A DNA stretch of 64,000 bases from assembly GCF_006152145.1 (NCBI RefSeq), contig NZ_VDFV01000009.1:62001-126000 (forward strand), given 5' to 3'. Under the pieces are notes generated by a model that was not told the origin of the DNA, ran no database searches, and was given only the letters and a program-made list of their open reading frames with translations. Made by a program: the position numbers and the translations under genes. Source of the stretch: Rubellimicrobium roseum. GTDB taxonomy: Bacteria > Pseudomonadota > Alphaproteobacteria > Rhodobacterales > Rhodobacteraceae. Of this stretch, positions 53,341-62,247 are shown in pieces. How positions within the stretch are numbered: position 1 is the first letter of the stretch; each line of letters begins with the position of its first letter.

Positions 53341-54182
53341 CCCGTCCCGGCCAACGCTGGACCACCTTCGCCATCTGGATCCTGCTCTCGCTGCTGACGC
53401 TCCTGCCGATCTGGTGGATGTTCCTCGTCTCGGTGAAGCAGCGGGCCGACCTCTTCGGAAAGCCGAGCTTCCTGCTCGATGTGTCGAGCATGACCTGGGA
53501 CAACTACGCCTCGGTCATCACGAACCCGTCCTTCCAGAAATACATGCTGAACTCGCTGATCGTCTCGACGGCGAACGCGGCGCTGGTCTGCGCGCTGGGG
53601 CTGCTCGCTGCCTATGCGATGTCGCGCTACCGGATGAAGGGCAAGGACAACATCTTCTTCTGGGTCCTCACGAACCGCATGGCCCCGCCCGCGGCCTTCC
53701 TCCTGCCGCTCTACCTCCTCTACACGGGGGTCTTCCAGGCGGGCGAATGGTCGCTCTTCGACACGCGGATCGGCCTCATCCTCCTCTACTGCGTGCTGAA
53801 CCTGCCCTTCGCCTTCTGGCTCCTCCAGGGCATCATCGACGGCATCCCGGCCGAACTGGACGAGGCCGCCTACGTGGACGGCGCCTCGACCTGGCAGGTG
53901 CTGCGCACGATCATCATCCCGCTCGCCGGCCCCGGCATCGCGGTGACGGGCATCCTGACCTGGGTCTTCGCTTGGAACGAATACCTCTTCGCCTCGACCC
54001 TGACATCGGTCAACGCCCGCACGATCACCACGGGGCTCGCGGAGTTCGTCACCGTGACGGGGACCAACTGGGGCCAGATGGCCGCCGTGGCGATGCTCAC
54101 CCTCCTTCCCGCCGCGCTGGTGCTGGCGCTCGTGCAGAAGCACATCGTCGCGGGCCTCACCTTCGGAGCCGTCAAGGGATGA
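53337..54182 (+). CDS. Polyol/sugar ABC transporter permease (SmoG/MalG-like)
   Basis: The 281-residue permease begins [20 protein letters not shown] and has EAA loop [20 protein letters not shown]. The end [11 protein letters not shown] is the typical MalG-like tail. It forms the membrane channel with the preceding permease. The overlap with the next small gene (stop at 54182, ATG at 54179) indicates tight translational coupling. Confidence 0.93.
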   Translation: MTRPGQRWTTFAIWILLSLLTLLPIWWMFLVSVKQRADLFGKPSFLLDVSSMTWDNYASVITNPSFQKYMLNSLIVSTANAALVCALGLLAAYAMSRYRMKGKDNIFFWVLTNRMAPPAAFLLPLYLLYTGVFQAGEWSLFDTRIGLILLYCVLNLPFAFWLLQGIIDGIPAELDEAAYVDGASTWQVLRTIIIPLAGPGIAVTGILTWVFAWNEYLFASTLTSVNARTITTGLAEFVTVTGTNWGQMAAVAMLTLLPAALVLALVQKHIVAGLTFGAVKG

Positions 54183-54370
54183 CCAGCATGCCGGGCCGCC
54201 GGGGCTTCCTCCCCATCCGCACCAACACCTTCGACCGCGTCTTCATCTCGGTCGTGCTCTTCGTCGCCATCCATCTTCTCTGGATGCGCTTCCTCGAACC
54301 CGCGCTGCCCCTGTGGATCGCGACGGCGCTGTCCGTCGCCCTGGGCGCGCTGATCGTCAGAAAGGGATAG
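54179..54370 (+). CDS. Small two-helix membrane protein in the polyol ABC operon
   Basis: The 63-residue product starts at the ATG overlapping the permease stop (ATGA) and ends 4 bases before the ATPase gene start. It has two hydrophobic segments, [18 protein letters not shown] and [19 protein letters not shown], with a basic amino terminus. Its position between permease and ATPase suggests an accessory subunit of the transporter. I do not recognise a named family. Its coding nature is supported by the perfect fit between flanking genes. Confidence 0.75.
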   Translation: MTSMPGRRGFLPIRTNTFDRVFISVVLFVAIHLLWMRFLEPALPLWIATALSVALGALIVRKG

Positions 54371-54374
54371 CCCC

Positions 54375-55448
54375 TTGTCCTCCGTCACGCTGCAATCGGT
54401 CCGCAAGACCTGGGGGAGCTTCGAAGCGCTCAAGTCCCTCGACCTTCACATCCCCGACGGCGAGTTCCTGGTGCTGCTCGGCCCCTCGGGCTGCGGCAAG
54501 TCCACCACCATGCGCATCATCGCGGGGCTGGAGGAGGTGAGCTCGGGCACCCTCCTCTTCGACAAGGAGGACGTGACCCGCGTCCATCCCCGCCGCCGCA
54601 ACGTGGCGATGGTGTTCCAGAACTACGCGCTCTACCCCCACATGACAGTCGCTGAGAACATCGGCTACCCGCTCAAGGTCACGGGCGTGGACAAGGCCAA
54701 GGCCCGCGAGCAGGTGCTCGACGCCGCGCGCAAGGTGGACCTGACGGACTACCTCCAGCGGCTGCCCAAGGACCTCTCGGGCGGGCAGCGGCAGCGGGTG
54801 GCGCTCGCGCGCGCCCTCGTCCGCGATCCGCGCGTGTTCCTCCTCGACGAGCCGCTCTCGAACCTCGACGCCAAGCTGCGGGTGGCGATGCGGGCCGAGA
54901 TCAAGCACCTCCAGCGCTCGATCGGCGTGACGATGATCTACGTCACCCACGACCAGATCGAGGCCATGACGCTCGCGGACCGGATTGTCCTGATGAACAA
55001 GGGCCAGATCCAGCAGGTCGGCACCCCGGACGAGATCTACGACGATCCGGCGAATCTGTTCGTCGCGGGCTTCATCGGCTCGCCGCCCATGAACTTCATC
55101 ACGGGCGAGGTCGCGGACGGCGTGTTCCGCGCGCCCGGCGTCATCGTCCCGGGCGCGCCGGGTCGCGGCCCTGCCACTCTGGGCTTCCGGGCCGAGGACG
55201 TGACCCTCTCGCCTTCCGGCGCCTTCCAGGGCACCGTCTTCGAGGTCGAACCCACGGGCGAGGCCACCTACCTTGTGGTCGAGGTCGGCGGCGCCCGCGC
55301 CATGCTGCGGACGGACAAGAAGCACCGCCCGGCCCTCGGCTCGCCGGTCGCCTTCGACGTGCCCGCCTCGCAATGCCTCTTCTTCAATCCGTCGGACGGC
55401 CTGCGCATCCGCCGTCCCGCCCCTCATCTCCAGCAGGTGATCGCATGA
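54375..55448 (+). CDS. Polyol/sugar ABC transporter ATPase (MalK/SmoK-like)
   Basis: The 357-residue ATPase has Walker A GPSGCGKST (residues 36-44), signature LSGGQRQR, Walker B VFLLDEPLSNLDA and a TOBE/OB carboxy domain (GFRAEDVTLSPSGAFQGTV). It starts at TTG 54375, with AAAGGGA just upstream. It supplies energy to the two permeases of this operon. The end shares ATGA with the dehydrogenase gene. Confidence 0.93.
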   Translation: MSSVTLQSVRKTWGSFEALKSLDLHIPDGEFLVLLGPSGCGKSTTMRIIAGLEEVSSGTLLFDKEDVTRVHPRRRNVAMVFQNYALYPHMTVAENIGYPLKVTGVDKAKAREQVLDAARKVDLTDYLQRLPKDLSGGQRQRVALARALVRDPRVFLLDEPLSNLDAKLRVAMRAEIKHLQRSIGVTMIYVTHDQIEAMTLADRIVLMNKGQIQQVGTPDEIYDDPANLFVAGFIGSPPMNFITGEVADGVFRAPGVIVPGAPGRGPATLGFRAEDVTLSPSGAFQGTVFEVEPTGEATYLVVEVGGARAMLRTDKKHRPALGSPVAFDVPASQCLFFNPSDGLRIRRPAPHLQQVIA

Positions 55449-56560
55449 ACATCCAGACCAATCCCGCGACCGAGGCCCCCGTCATCCCCGAGATCATGAA
55501 GGCCGTCGTCTGCCACGGCCCCCGCGACTACCGGCTGGAGGAGGTGCCCGTGCCCCGGCCCGGCCCGGGCGAGGTCCTCGTCCGCGTCCACCTCGCCGGC
55601 GTCTGCGCCTCGGACGGCAAGGCCTGGGACGGCGCGCCCAAGATCTGGGGCACCAACGACGGCCAGGGCCGCTACATCGAGCCGCCGGTGATCGTGGGCC
55701 ACGAGTTCGTGGCGCAGGTCGTGGCCTTTGGCGAGGGCGCCGAGGGCCGCGACGGGCTCGCCATCGGCGACTACGTCTGCTCCGAGCAGATCGTGCCCTG
55801 CCAAGACTGCCTCTACTGCAAGGAAGGGCTCTACTGGCTCTGCGAGCCCCACGACATCTACGGCTTCCACCAACGGACGCCGGGCTCCTGGGCCGAGTAC
55901 ATGGTCTTCCCGCGCAAGGCGCTGAACTACAAGCTGCCCGCCGGCATGGACCCCGACCACGGCGTCTTCGTCGAGCCCCTGGGCTGCGCCGTCCACACGA
56001 TCAACCGCGCCGAGATCCGCTTCAACGACGTGGTGGTGATCGCAGGCTGCGGGTCCCTGGGCCTCGGCATGGTCGCGGCGGCCAAGATGAAGAGCCCCAA
56101 GACGATCGTCGCTCTCGACCTGCACCCCGCCCGGCTCGAACTGGCCAGGAAATGCGGCGCCGACATCACCATCAACCCGCGCGACGAGGATGCGGTGACG
56201 AAGGTGAAGGAGATGACCGGCGGCTACGGCTGCGACGTCTACATCGAGGCGACGGGCGCCCCCCGCGCAGTGACGCAGGGCCTCGACATGATCCGCAAGC
56301 GCGGCCGCTTCATCGAGTTCAGCGTGTTCCGCGATCTGGTCACCGCCGACTGGTCGATCATCGGCGACACCAAGGAGCTGGACATCAAGGGCGTGCACCT
56401 CAGCCCCCATGCCTACGACACCGCGATCCGCATGATCGCCGAGGGCCGACTTCCCATGGACGAGATCATCACCCACAAGCTGCCGCTCGAGGACTACGAG
56501 CAGGGCATCCAGATGGTGATCGACGGCTCGGCCTCGCTCAAGGTGACGCTGCGCCCGTGA
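55445..56560 (+). CDS. Zinc-dependent polyol/alcohol dehydrogenase
   Basis: The 371-residue medium-chain dehydrogenase has the catalytic zinc residues (Cys in LAGVCASDGKAW; His-Glu in VIVGHEFVAQV), the structural zinc Cys cluster (PCQDCLYCKEGLYWLC), and the NAD loop IAGCGSLGLGMVAA. It resembles threonine-dehydrogenase-like and erythritol/threitol dehydrogenases. It should oxidise the imported polyol to a ketose. ATG 55445 overlaps the ATPase stop. The linear tetritol/pentitol substrate is inferred from context only. Confidence 0.9.
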   Translation: MNIQTNPATEAPVIPEIMKAVVCHGPRDYRLEEVPVPRPGPGEVLVRVHLAGVCASDGKAWDGAPKIWGTNDGQGRYIEPPVIVGHEFVAQVVAFGEGAEGRDGLAIGDYVCSEQIVPCQDCLYCKEGLYWLCEPHDIYGFHQRTPGSWAEYMVFPRKALNYKLPAGMDPDHGVFVEPLGCAVHTINRAEIRFNDVVVIAGCGSLGLGMVAAAKMKSPKTIVALDLHPARLELARKCGADITINPRDEDAVTKVKEMTGGYGCDVYIEATGAPRAVTQGLDMIRKRGRFIEFSVFRDLVTADWSIIGDTKELDIKGVHLSPHAYDTAIRMIAEGRLPMDEIITHKLPLEDYEQGIQMVIDGSASLKVTLRP

Positions 56561-56582
56561 CCGGGCGCCAAGGAGGAATGGC

Positions 56583-57344
56583 ATGATCATCGAACGCTTC
56601 CGCGCCGACGGAAAGGTGGCGCTGGTGACGGGCGGCACGCGGGGCATCGGCCTCGCCATCGCCCGCGCCCTGGCCGAGGCCGGCGCCCGCGTCGTCGTCT
56701 CGGCCCGCACCGATCCGGGCGGATCCGAGAGCCTGAAGGCCGACGGGCATCAGGTCGAGTACCGCCAGGCGGACCTCCTGGAGCACGGTGCGGCCGAGGC
56801 GCTGGTCGCGGGCGTGATCCGCGACCACGGGCGGCTCGACATCCTGGTGAACAACGCGGGCGTGGCCGACCACGGCGCGACCGAGGACTTCGACGACGAC
56901 CGGCTCGACCGCCTCATGGGGGTGAACTTCGACTCGGTGTTCCGCGCCTGCCGCGCCGCCATCCGGCCCATGCGGGCGCAGGGCGGCGGCGTGATGCTGA
57001 ACATCGGCTCGATCTCGGGCCACATCAGCAACATCCCGCAAAAGCAAGCGGCCTATAACGCCTCCAAGGCTGCGGTGCACATGCTGTCCAAGAGCCTCGC
57101 CTCGGACCTTGCCGAGGACAACATCCGCGTCAACGCCATCGCGCCGGGCTACATCATCACGGCGATGACCGAGGGCGGCTTCGCGAACCCGGAATGGGCC
57201 AAGGTCTGGACGGACATGACGCCCATGCGCCGCGCCGGAACGCCCGAGGAGGTCGCGGCGCTCGCGCTGTTCCTCTGCACCGACGCGTCGAGCTACATGA
57301 CCGGCAGCGTGGTCACCATCGACGGCGGCTACACGTTGCGCTGA
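56583..57344 (+). CDS. Short-chain dehydrogenase/reductase
   Basis: The 253-residue classical SDR has the cofactor loop TGGTRGIG (residues 16-23), NNAG around Asn91, and catalytic Tyr158/Lys162 in YNASK. It should be a second oxidoreductase for the sugar or polyol pathway. It lies 22 bases after the zinc dehydrogenase with AAGGAGG just before ATG 56583. Its 3' end overlaps the convergent kinase gene by 16 bases. Last gene of the rightward operon. Confidence 0.92.
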   Translation: MIIERFRADGKVALVTGGTRGIGLAIARALAEAGARVVVSARTDPGGSESLKADGHQVEYRQADLLEHGAAEALVAGVIRDHGRLDILVNNAGVADHGATEDFDDDRLDRLMGVNFDSVFRACRAAIRPMRAQGGGVMLNIGSISGHISNIPQKQAAYNASKAAVHMLSKSLASDLAEDNIRVNAIAPGYIITAMTEGGFANPEWAKVWTDMTPMRRAGTPEEVAALALFLCTDASSYMTGSVVTIDGGYTLR

Positions 57345-58294
57345 GCGGCCAGGAAGGCGTCGATCCGGGCCGGGTCCGAGGCGCCTTCCATCGGTCCGAG
57401 CCGCGTGACGGCCAAGGCCCCCGCCGCATTGGCGCGCGCCAGCGCCTCGCGCGCGGGGAGCCCCCCAAGCCAGGCCGCAAGGAACGTCGCCCCAAAGGTG
57501 TCGCCCGCGCCGGTGGGGTCGACCTCCCTCACGACGAAGCCGGGCATGGAGACATCCTCCTCGGGGCTCACGAGGCGCGAGCCCCGGGTCCCGAGCTTCA
57601 TAGCCACGGCCCGGACGCCCCGCCCGAACAGGACCGGCAGCGCCGACACGTCGTCCGGCGTCCCGGCGAACATCGCGGCTTCCCCTTCCGAGGGCAGGAA
57701 CAGGTCCGTGGCGTCTAGCACCCGGTCCAGCGTCGCCCGCATGTCGCCATGGCCAAGGAGTTCGGGCCGGATGTTGGGGTCGAAGGAGACCGTGCCGCCT
57801 TTGGCCTTGATCCGCGTCAGGGCGTCCAGCACGAGCTCGACGATGGCGGGCGTGGAGAGCGACGAGCCCATGACGTGCAGGTGCGTCGCGCCTTCGACGA
57901 CCGCATCCGAGGCGGCGTCGCGCGCGATCCGCCCGCAGGCGCTGTCGGCGATGTTGAAGAAGAAGTCGCGCCCGCCCTCGGGCCGGTAGCGGACGAAGGC
58001 GCTGCCCGTCACGGCCGTGGGGTGGACGCGGATCGCGCCCGTGTCGACCCCGGCCTCGCGCAGCCGGTCGAGGTTGAGCCGCCCGAAATCGTCGTCGCCC
58101 ACGCAAGAGACGAGAGCCACCGGAACTCCCTGTCGCGCGAGCTGGTCGGCGAAGATGGCCGGCGCGCCCGAGGGGAAGGGCCCGCGCAGGTCCAGGGCTT
58201 GCCGGAAGCCATGCCCCGGCGTGGTCGCCATGATCTCCACGAGGATCTCGCCTATGACGAGCACGCGCGCCTGCCGGGTCCGTCCCGATGCCAT
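57329..58294 (-). CDS. PfkB-family carbohydrate kinase
   Basis: The 321-residue ribokinase-like enzyme has a substrate-side SFDPNIRPELLG, the anion hole and catalytic base DPTGAGDTF with Asp265, and a GIxVEIMA-like start. It phosphorylates a sugar or ketose, which fits the polyol operon next to it although it is read from the other strand, so its control may differ. A stretch of 77 bases separates it from the cyclohydrolase gene, read in the same direction and upstream of it. Confidence 0.9.
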   Translation of the reverse strand: MASGRTRQARVLVIGEILVEIMATTPGHGFRQALDLRGPFPSGAPAIFADQLARQGVPVALVSCVGDDDFGRLNLDRLREAGVDTGAIRVHPTAVTGSAFVRYRPEGGRDFFFNIADSACGRIARDAASDAVVEGATHLHVMGSSLSTPAIVELVLDALTRIKAKGGTVSFDPNIRPELLGHGDMRATLDRVLDATDLFLPSEGEAAMFAGTPDDVSALPVLFGRGVRAVAMKLGTRGSRLVSPEEDVSMPGFVVREVDPTGAGDTFGATFLAAWLGGLPAREALARANAAGALAVTRLGPMEGASDPARIDAFLAAQRNV

Positions 58295-58371
58295 TCCGTC
58301 CCTCCGGAGGCCGCCTGGGCGCGGCCGTTACCGCCGTTTCTCCCGCGAAGCGAGCGGACAGGCAACCAGGG

Positions 58372-59346
58372 TCAGAGCGGGACAAGCCCTTGGCCAGCCC
58401 GCAGCCGCTCCGGCTCGGCGCGGCCGGCGGTGAAGGTCTCGCCCGTCTTCAGGGCCGTGACGAGGATCTCGGCCGGGCTGAACAGGCCAGCGTCGATATG
58501 CGCGAAGTTGCCGTCGACACTTGCGAAGACTTCGGCGAAGCTCCGACCCCAATCCGAAGCGGTGCAGCTCGGCAGGGCGCGGGCCAGTTCCCTCGCCCTG
58601 CCCGCCTCGCCCGTTACGAGGAGATGCGCCCGCCCGGCGTAGATGATGGCGTCGTTGGCCCGGCCCATGGCAAGCCGCGTGTCGGGATGAGGCAGGCCCA
58701 CCGGCCCGCAGCCCATCGCGTCCTGGATGTCTTCCATCGGGAAGGCCAGCCCGCGCGCCTTCTGGACGGCGCATTCCAGCACCCGGGAGGCGATCTGGAC
58801 CATGCCGGCGGGACTGCCGGTCGGGGCATGGAGCAACGTGACGCGATCGGGTGCCAGAGCGCAGGCGCGAGCCACATCAGTGGCGTCGGCAGGAGGCGTG
58901 TCGCCCTCGAGGACCAGCACGGCGCGGTCCGCCGTCTCGCGGTGCGGTAGTTCCTCGAAGATCGGTTCGCGGCGGGCCAGCGCCCGGGCAGGGCCGGAGC
59001 CCATCCGCGAAACGCCGTCGGGGCCGCTCAGATGCCAGCCGGCGTACTGGCTGCCCAGGCAGGCCAGCCAGGGCTGGCTGGTGCGGACGAGGACGCTCCA
59101 GGGCAGGAGCGAGTCGCAGGAGGGAACCAGCGCGACCTCGCCCAAGCCGGACAGGGCGATCCGCGCGAGATGCAGCCCGGCCTCAAAGCTCCCCGGCTGC
59201 CGGTGCCCGCAGTCCACGAGGACCTCGCCCGCCGGTCCCCGCGCAACGCCCAGGCGCAGCGCGCGGGACTCGGCGATCATGGCATCGGCCAGCGCGCCGG
59301 CGCGCTGGTTGAGGGACAAAGGATAAGGATCGGCCTGCACGCTCAT
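58372..59346 (-). CDS. mch: Methenyltetrahydromethanopterin cyclohydrolase
   Basis: The 324-residue protein matches Mch over its whole length: SLNQRAGALADAMIAESRAL, RQPGSFEAGLHLARIALSGL, WLACLGSQYAGWHLSG, GSGPARALARREPIFEELPH, LLHAPTGSPAGMVQIASRVL, and GRANDAIIYAGRAHLLVTGE. Mch hydrolyses methenyl-H4MPT to formyl-H4MPT in the tetrahydromethanopterin pathway of formaldehyde oxidation. No other H4MPT genes (fae, mtdB, fhc, fmd-like) are in the window. ATG 59346 is used; ATG 59373 adds nine residues. It is read in the same direction as the PfkB gene and lies 77 bases upstream of it. Confidence 0.92.
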   Translation of the reverse strand: MSVQADPYPLSLNQRAGALADAMIAESRALRLGVARGPAGEVLVDCGHRQPGSFEAGLHLARIALSGLGEVALVPSCDSLLPWSVLVRTSQPWLACLGSQYAGWHLSGPDGVSRMGSGPARALARREPIFEELPHRETADRAVLVLEGDTPPADATDVARACALAPDRVTLLHAPTGSPAGMVQIASRVLECAVQKARGLAFPMEDIQDAMGCGPVGLPHPDTRLAMGRANDAIIYAGRAHLLVTGEAGRARELARALPSCTASDWGRSFAEVFASVDGNFAHIDAGLFSPAEILVTALKTGETFTAGRAEPERLRAGQGLVPL

Positions 59347-59500
59347 GCCGGGCGAAGCACGAGGCCGTCGCACCGGTTCCCTCGGCCACCGACCTCAAGA
59401 TCGCGCGATCCACCAGACCCTCCCCGGCAACGCCCCGATTTCACCCCAATTCCGAGGCAGGGTCGCACTCCATGTCACGCCGTCCAGAGGGGCCCCTGCC

Positions 59501-59953
59501 ATGTCGATCCGCCTGCCTGCCCTTCCTGCGCTTGTCGCCGGGCGCGCCTTGAAGGCGGACACCGTCGTGGCAGCGCAGCGGGCACTGGATGAGGCCAACC
59601 GCCTTCTCCAAGGCTTTGAGGTCGCCTTGAGCCTGCTGGACGACCTGCCCGACCTGGCGCGGCCTGCCTTGGTCGAGGCGCTGCGTCATCGTTTGGCGGC
59701 GGCTGATCGCCGGGCGCGGGCCTCCCAGGATCGGCTGGAGGAGGTCACGGGCTTCTGCGGATCGCTGCGGTCAGCCGCCTCGCCGGTCGAGATGATCGAG
59801 GTGCCCGCCGCGCTGTTCGAAATGTTGTCGCCTTATCTCGATGAGGCCATGAGGCCTGTCCTGCAGACCCTGTCGCGTCGGGCGGGCCCGGGCTGCAGCG
59901 TGGAGATGGTCGAGTCGTACTTCCCCTCGCCCAGCCCGGCCGTGCCGGCCTGA
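59501..59953 (+). CDS. Hypothetical 150-residue helical protein
   Basis: ATG 59501 opens MSIRLPALPALVAGRALKAD; the rest is alanine/leucine-rich and predicted helical (RPALVEALRHRLAAADRRAR), possibly a short coiled coil. No signal peptide or membrane segment is present, and no family is recognised. The same frame is open upstream to 59345, but that part is not protein-like. It is divergent from mch. Codon use is normal for the window, so it is probably a real gene. Confidence 0.6.
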   Translation: MSIRLPALPALVAGRALKADTVVAAQRALDEANRLLQGFEVALSLLDDLPDLARPALVEALRHRLAAADRRARASQDRLEEVTGFCGSLRSAASPVEMIEVPAALFEMLSPYLDEAMRPVLQTLSRRAGPGCSVEMVESYFPSPSPAVPA

Positions 59954-60360
59954 CGACGCCTTGAGGCAGATCGTCTATTTATAGGACGGCCGTCTCCCGC
60001 AGTCTTCCCTCTCTAAGGATGAGCGGGGCTTCTGCATCCGTCAGGACGCCTGAGGCCAAGGGGACTGACGTCTGCGGAACAGGGTTGGTCCAACCGGGCT
60101 TGGTGCAACGCTGACCGAGGGCCAAACATGGCGCAGCGGATGGCCGACCGTGAACGGGCCAGCGAGGCTGTCGAGCCCCGGCCCGATCCGTCGCGTTCCT
60201 GGCCACCCATACAGGCGTTGCATCAACCCCGGAGACGACATCCGACCGGTCGCAAATCCGAGTCGCCGTTCGGATCAAAGAAAGCGACGAGCGGGTGAAC
60301 CGACAGGCTTGCTGACTCGTTTTGGGTCCGATGCCCGGACCTGACAGGAGGATCTCTACC
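59954..60360. other. Interval without a recognised gene
   Basis: About 400 bases between the helical protein and the L,D-transpeptidase. Apart from the short perfect palindrome GACGGCCGTC at 59985-59994 beside a TATTTATAG A/T patch, nothing stands out. Short open frames here are not convincing. An AGGAGG-like ribosome site for the transpeptidase lies at its right end. Confidence 0.4.
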
Positions 60361-60957
60361 ATGCTGACACGTCGCACCGTTCTGGCTTCGGCCCTGGCGG
60401 CCATCGCCGCGTCGCGGGCCGTGGCGCAGCAGGCCAGCTCCACCTCGTCGCAAGTCCTTCTGCCCGAGTTCCAGCCGCGGATCGTCCCCATCCAGATGGG
60501 CGTGCCGGCGGGCGAGATCCATGTCGACCCGCATCGCTTCGCGCTCTACTGGACGCTGCCCGACGGATTCGCCATCCGCTACGCTTGCGGGATCGGCCGT
60601 CCGGGTCTCTATGAGCCGGGGGTCTACACCATCGGAGCCAAGAAGGAGTGGCCCGACTGGAAGCCCACGCCCGACATGGTGGAACGGGAGCCGGAGCTGT
60701 ATGGCCCCTATGCCGAGGACGGGATGCCCGGCGGGCCGGACAACCCCCTGGGCGCTCGGGCGCTGTATCTCTTCACGCCCGAGCGGGGCGACACCTTCAT
60801 GCGCATCCACGGCACGAACGCGCCCCAGACCATCGGCACCGCCGTGTCGAACGGATGCGTCCGGCTGGTGAACGACCACATCGTGGACCTTTACGAGCGG
60901 GTGCCGGAGGGAACGACCGTCGCGCTCTATCCAAAGGGAATGGCTCCAGCCGCCTGA
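60361..60957 (+). CDS. L,D-transpeptidase (YkuD family)
   Basis: The 198-residue exported protein has a twin-arginine-like signal peptide (MLTRRTVLASALAAIAASRA). The YkuD catalytic domain ends in IHGTNAPQTIGTAVSNGCVR, with His150 and Cys166 as the catalytic pair. It forms 3-3 peptidoglycan crosslinks or attaches proteins to the wall in the periplasm. ATG 60361 follows AGGAGG and gives the signal peptide. Complete in length for this small alphaproteobacterial type. Confidence 0.93.
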   Translation: MLTRRTVLASALAAIAASRAVAQQASSTSSQVLLPEFQPRIVPIQMGVPAGEIHVDPHRFALYWTLPDGFAIRYACGIGRPGLYEPGVYTIGAKKEWPDWKPTPDMVEREPELYGPYAEDGMPGGPDNPLGARALYLFTPERGDTFMRIHGTNAPQTIGTAVSNGCVRLVNDHIVDLYERVPEGTTVALYPKGMAPAA

Positions 60958-60989
60958 CGGCCGTCCGTCCGAGGAGCCGGGCGCAGCGG

Positions 60990-61280
60990 TCACCATTGGC
61001 TGTAGCTCAGGTAGTCGAGGTCGACCTCGGGAAAGATGGCCTGACGCTCGGTGATTTGATCGAGCGTCAGGATATCGGCCCGAATAATGCTGGCCTTGTT
61101 GAGAAGGTGCGTGCCGGTGGTGGTCCGCACCGGCAGGAAGGCCTCCTTCTCGCACAAGAGGTCGCGGACGCGCTGACCCCAATGGACGTAGACGAGCCCG
61201 GCCATGTCGTCCCCGTTGGTGAGGACCAGCCGGATGGGGATGCCGTATTTCGGCTGTTTCAGATGGGTGTCCAATCGCAT
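60990..61280 (-). CDS. Small conserved protein, DUF6812-like
   Basis: The 96-residue protein includes IPIRLVLTNGDDMAGLVYVH, WGQRVRDLLCEKEAFLPV and THLLNKASIIRADIL. This pattern (a strand pair, GQRVxDLL, FLPV, then NKxxI) recalls a small beta-barrel family of unknown function, DUF6812. There is no export signal. GAGGGAGAT precedes the ATG. It is convergent with the transpeptidase gene. Function unknown. Confidence 0.72.
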   Translation of the reverse strand: MRLDTHLKQPKYGIPIRLVLTNGDDMAGLVYVHWGQRVRDLLCEKEAFLPVRTTTGTHLLNKASIIRADILTLDQITERQAIFPEVDLDYLSYSQW

Positions 61281-61421
61281 CTCCCTCGCCCCTTGCCCTG
61301 CCGGTCTCCGGCGGGGCGGTCGATTCCCTCACGCTCGCCTTGGAAGGCTAGCAGCAACAGGTTAATTCCCCGTCAACGGGACTGGACGGGAAGAGGGGAT
61401 GCGGGGCTCCGCGCCTTCGGC

Positions 61422-62144
61422 TCAGTAGCTCGGGGCGGCCTCGCCGAACCATTTGGCCAGGAGCTCGTTCAGGCTACCGTCCGCCTTCATGGCAGCGATG
61501 ACCTCATCAAGCTGGGCCTTGAGCTCGGTGTCGCTCTCGCGCACGCCGATGCCGATGCCGTCGCCCAGCGGCACCGGCTCGCCGACGAAGGCGAGCGCCC
61601 CGCCCGAGGCCTCGACGATGGGCGCGAAATAATCCGTGTCGCCGAAAGCCGCGTCCGCCTCGCCGTTCTGGACGGCGGCGATGGTCTCGTCCTGCGTGGC
61701 GAACTCGAGGAGCGTCGCCCCCGTCTCGGCGACGTAGCTGGCCTGCATCGTGGTGGACTGCGCGGCCACGACGCCCGACGTCACGTCCACGTCCGGCGTC
61801 AGGCCGATGTAGCTTGACGGCGTGGGCGGGATGTAGTTCTGGGTGAAGTCGATGACGGCGTCACGCTCGGGCGTGATGCTCATCCCGGCCATGATCGTGT
61901 CGTAGTTGCCCGACACGAGGTTGGGGATGATCGAGTCCCATTCGTTGGTGACCCATTCGCAGGTCAGGCCGGCGCGGGCGCAGACCTCGTTGCCCAGGTC
62001 GATCTCGAAGCCTTCGAGTTCGCCTTGGTCGTTGATGTAGCTGTAAGGGGGATAGGCACCCTCGGTGCCCATCCGCACCACGTCCTGCGCCAGCGCGCCG
62101 CCGGCCGACAGCGCCAGCGCGACGGCAAGGGTCAGGGTTCTCAT
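61422..62144 (-). CDS. Amino-acid ABC transporter binding protein (family 3)
   Basis: The 240-residue protein has a signal peptide (MRTLTLAVALALSAGGALAQ) and the family 3 fold: VVRMGTEGAYPPYSYINDQG, GFEIDLGNEVCARAGLTCEW, and DTIMAGMSITPERDAVIDFT. It binds a polar amino acid or opine in the periplasm. No permease or ATPase gene is adjacent in the window, so it is an orphan binding protein or its partners are elsewhere. ATG 62144 follows AAGGAGG. The DUF1989 gene lies about 100 bases upstream on the same strand. Confidence 0.92.
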   Translation of the reverse strand: MRTLTLAVALALSAGGALAQDVVRMGTEGAYPPYSYINDQGELEGFEIDLGNEVCARAGLTCEWVTNEWDSIIPNLVSGNYDTIMAGMSITPERDAVIDFTQNYIPPTPSSYIGLTPDVDVTSGVVAAQSTTMQASYVAETGATLLEFATQDETIAAVQNGEADAAFGDTDYFAPIVEASGGALAFVGEPVPLGDGIGIGVRESDTELKAQLDEVIAAMKADGSLNELLAKWFGEAAPSY

Positions 62145-62247
62145 GGCAAAGCCTCCTTCGGCGTAGAGATGGCCGTAACGGAGGAGCAACGTCGGGCGGG
62201 GGGCAAGGGTTCTGCGGCCGGTTCGGGGTCGTGACCTCACGTCCCGG

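Noticed and set aside
54375-55448. Assigning the polyol operon firmly to sorbitol, mannitol or erythritol
   Set aside because: Transporter and dehydrogenase motifs do not fix the substrate, and no diagnostic enzyme is present.
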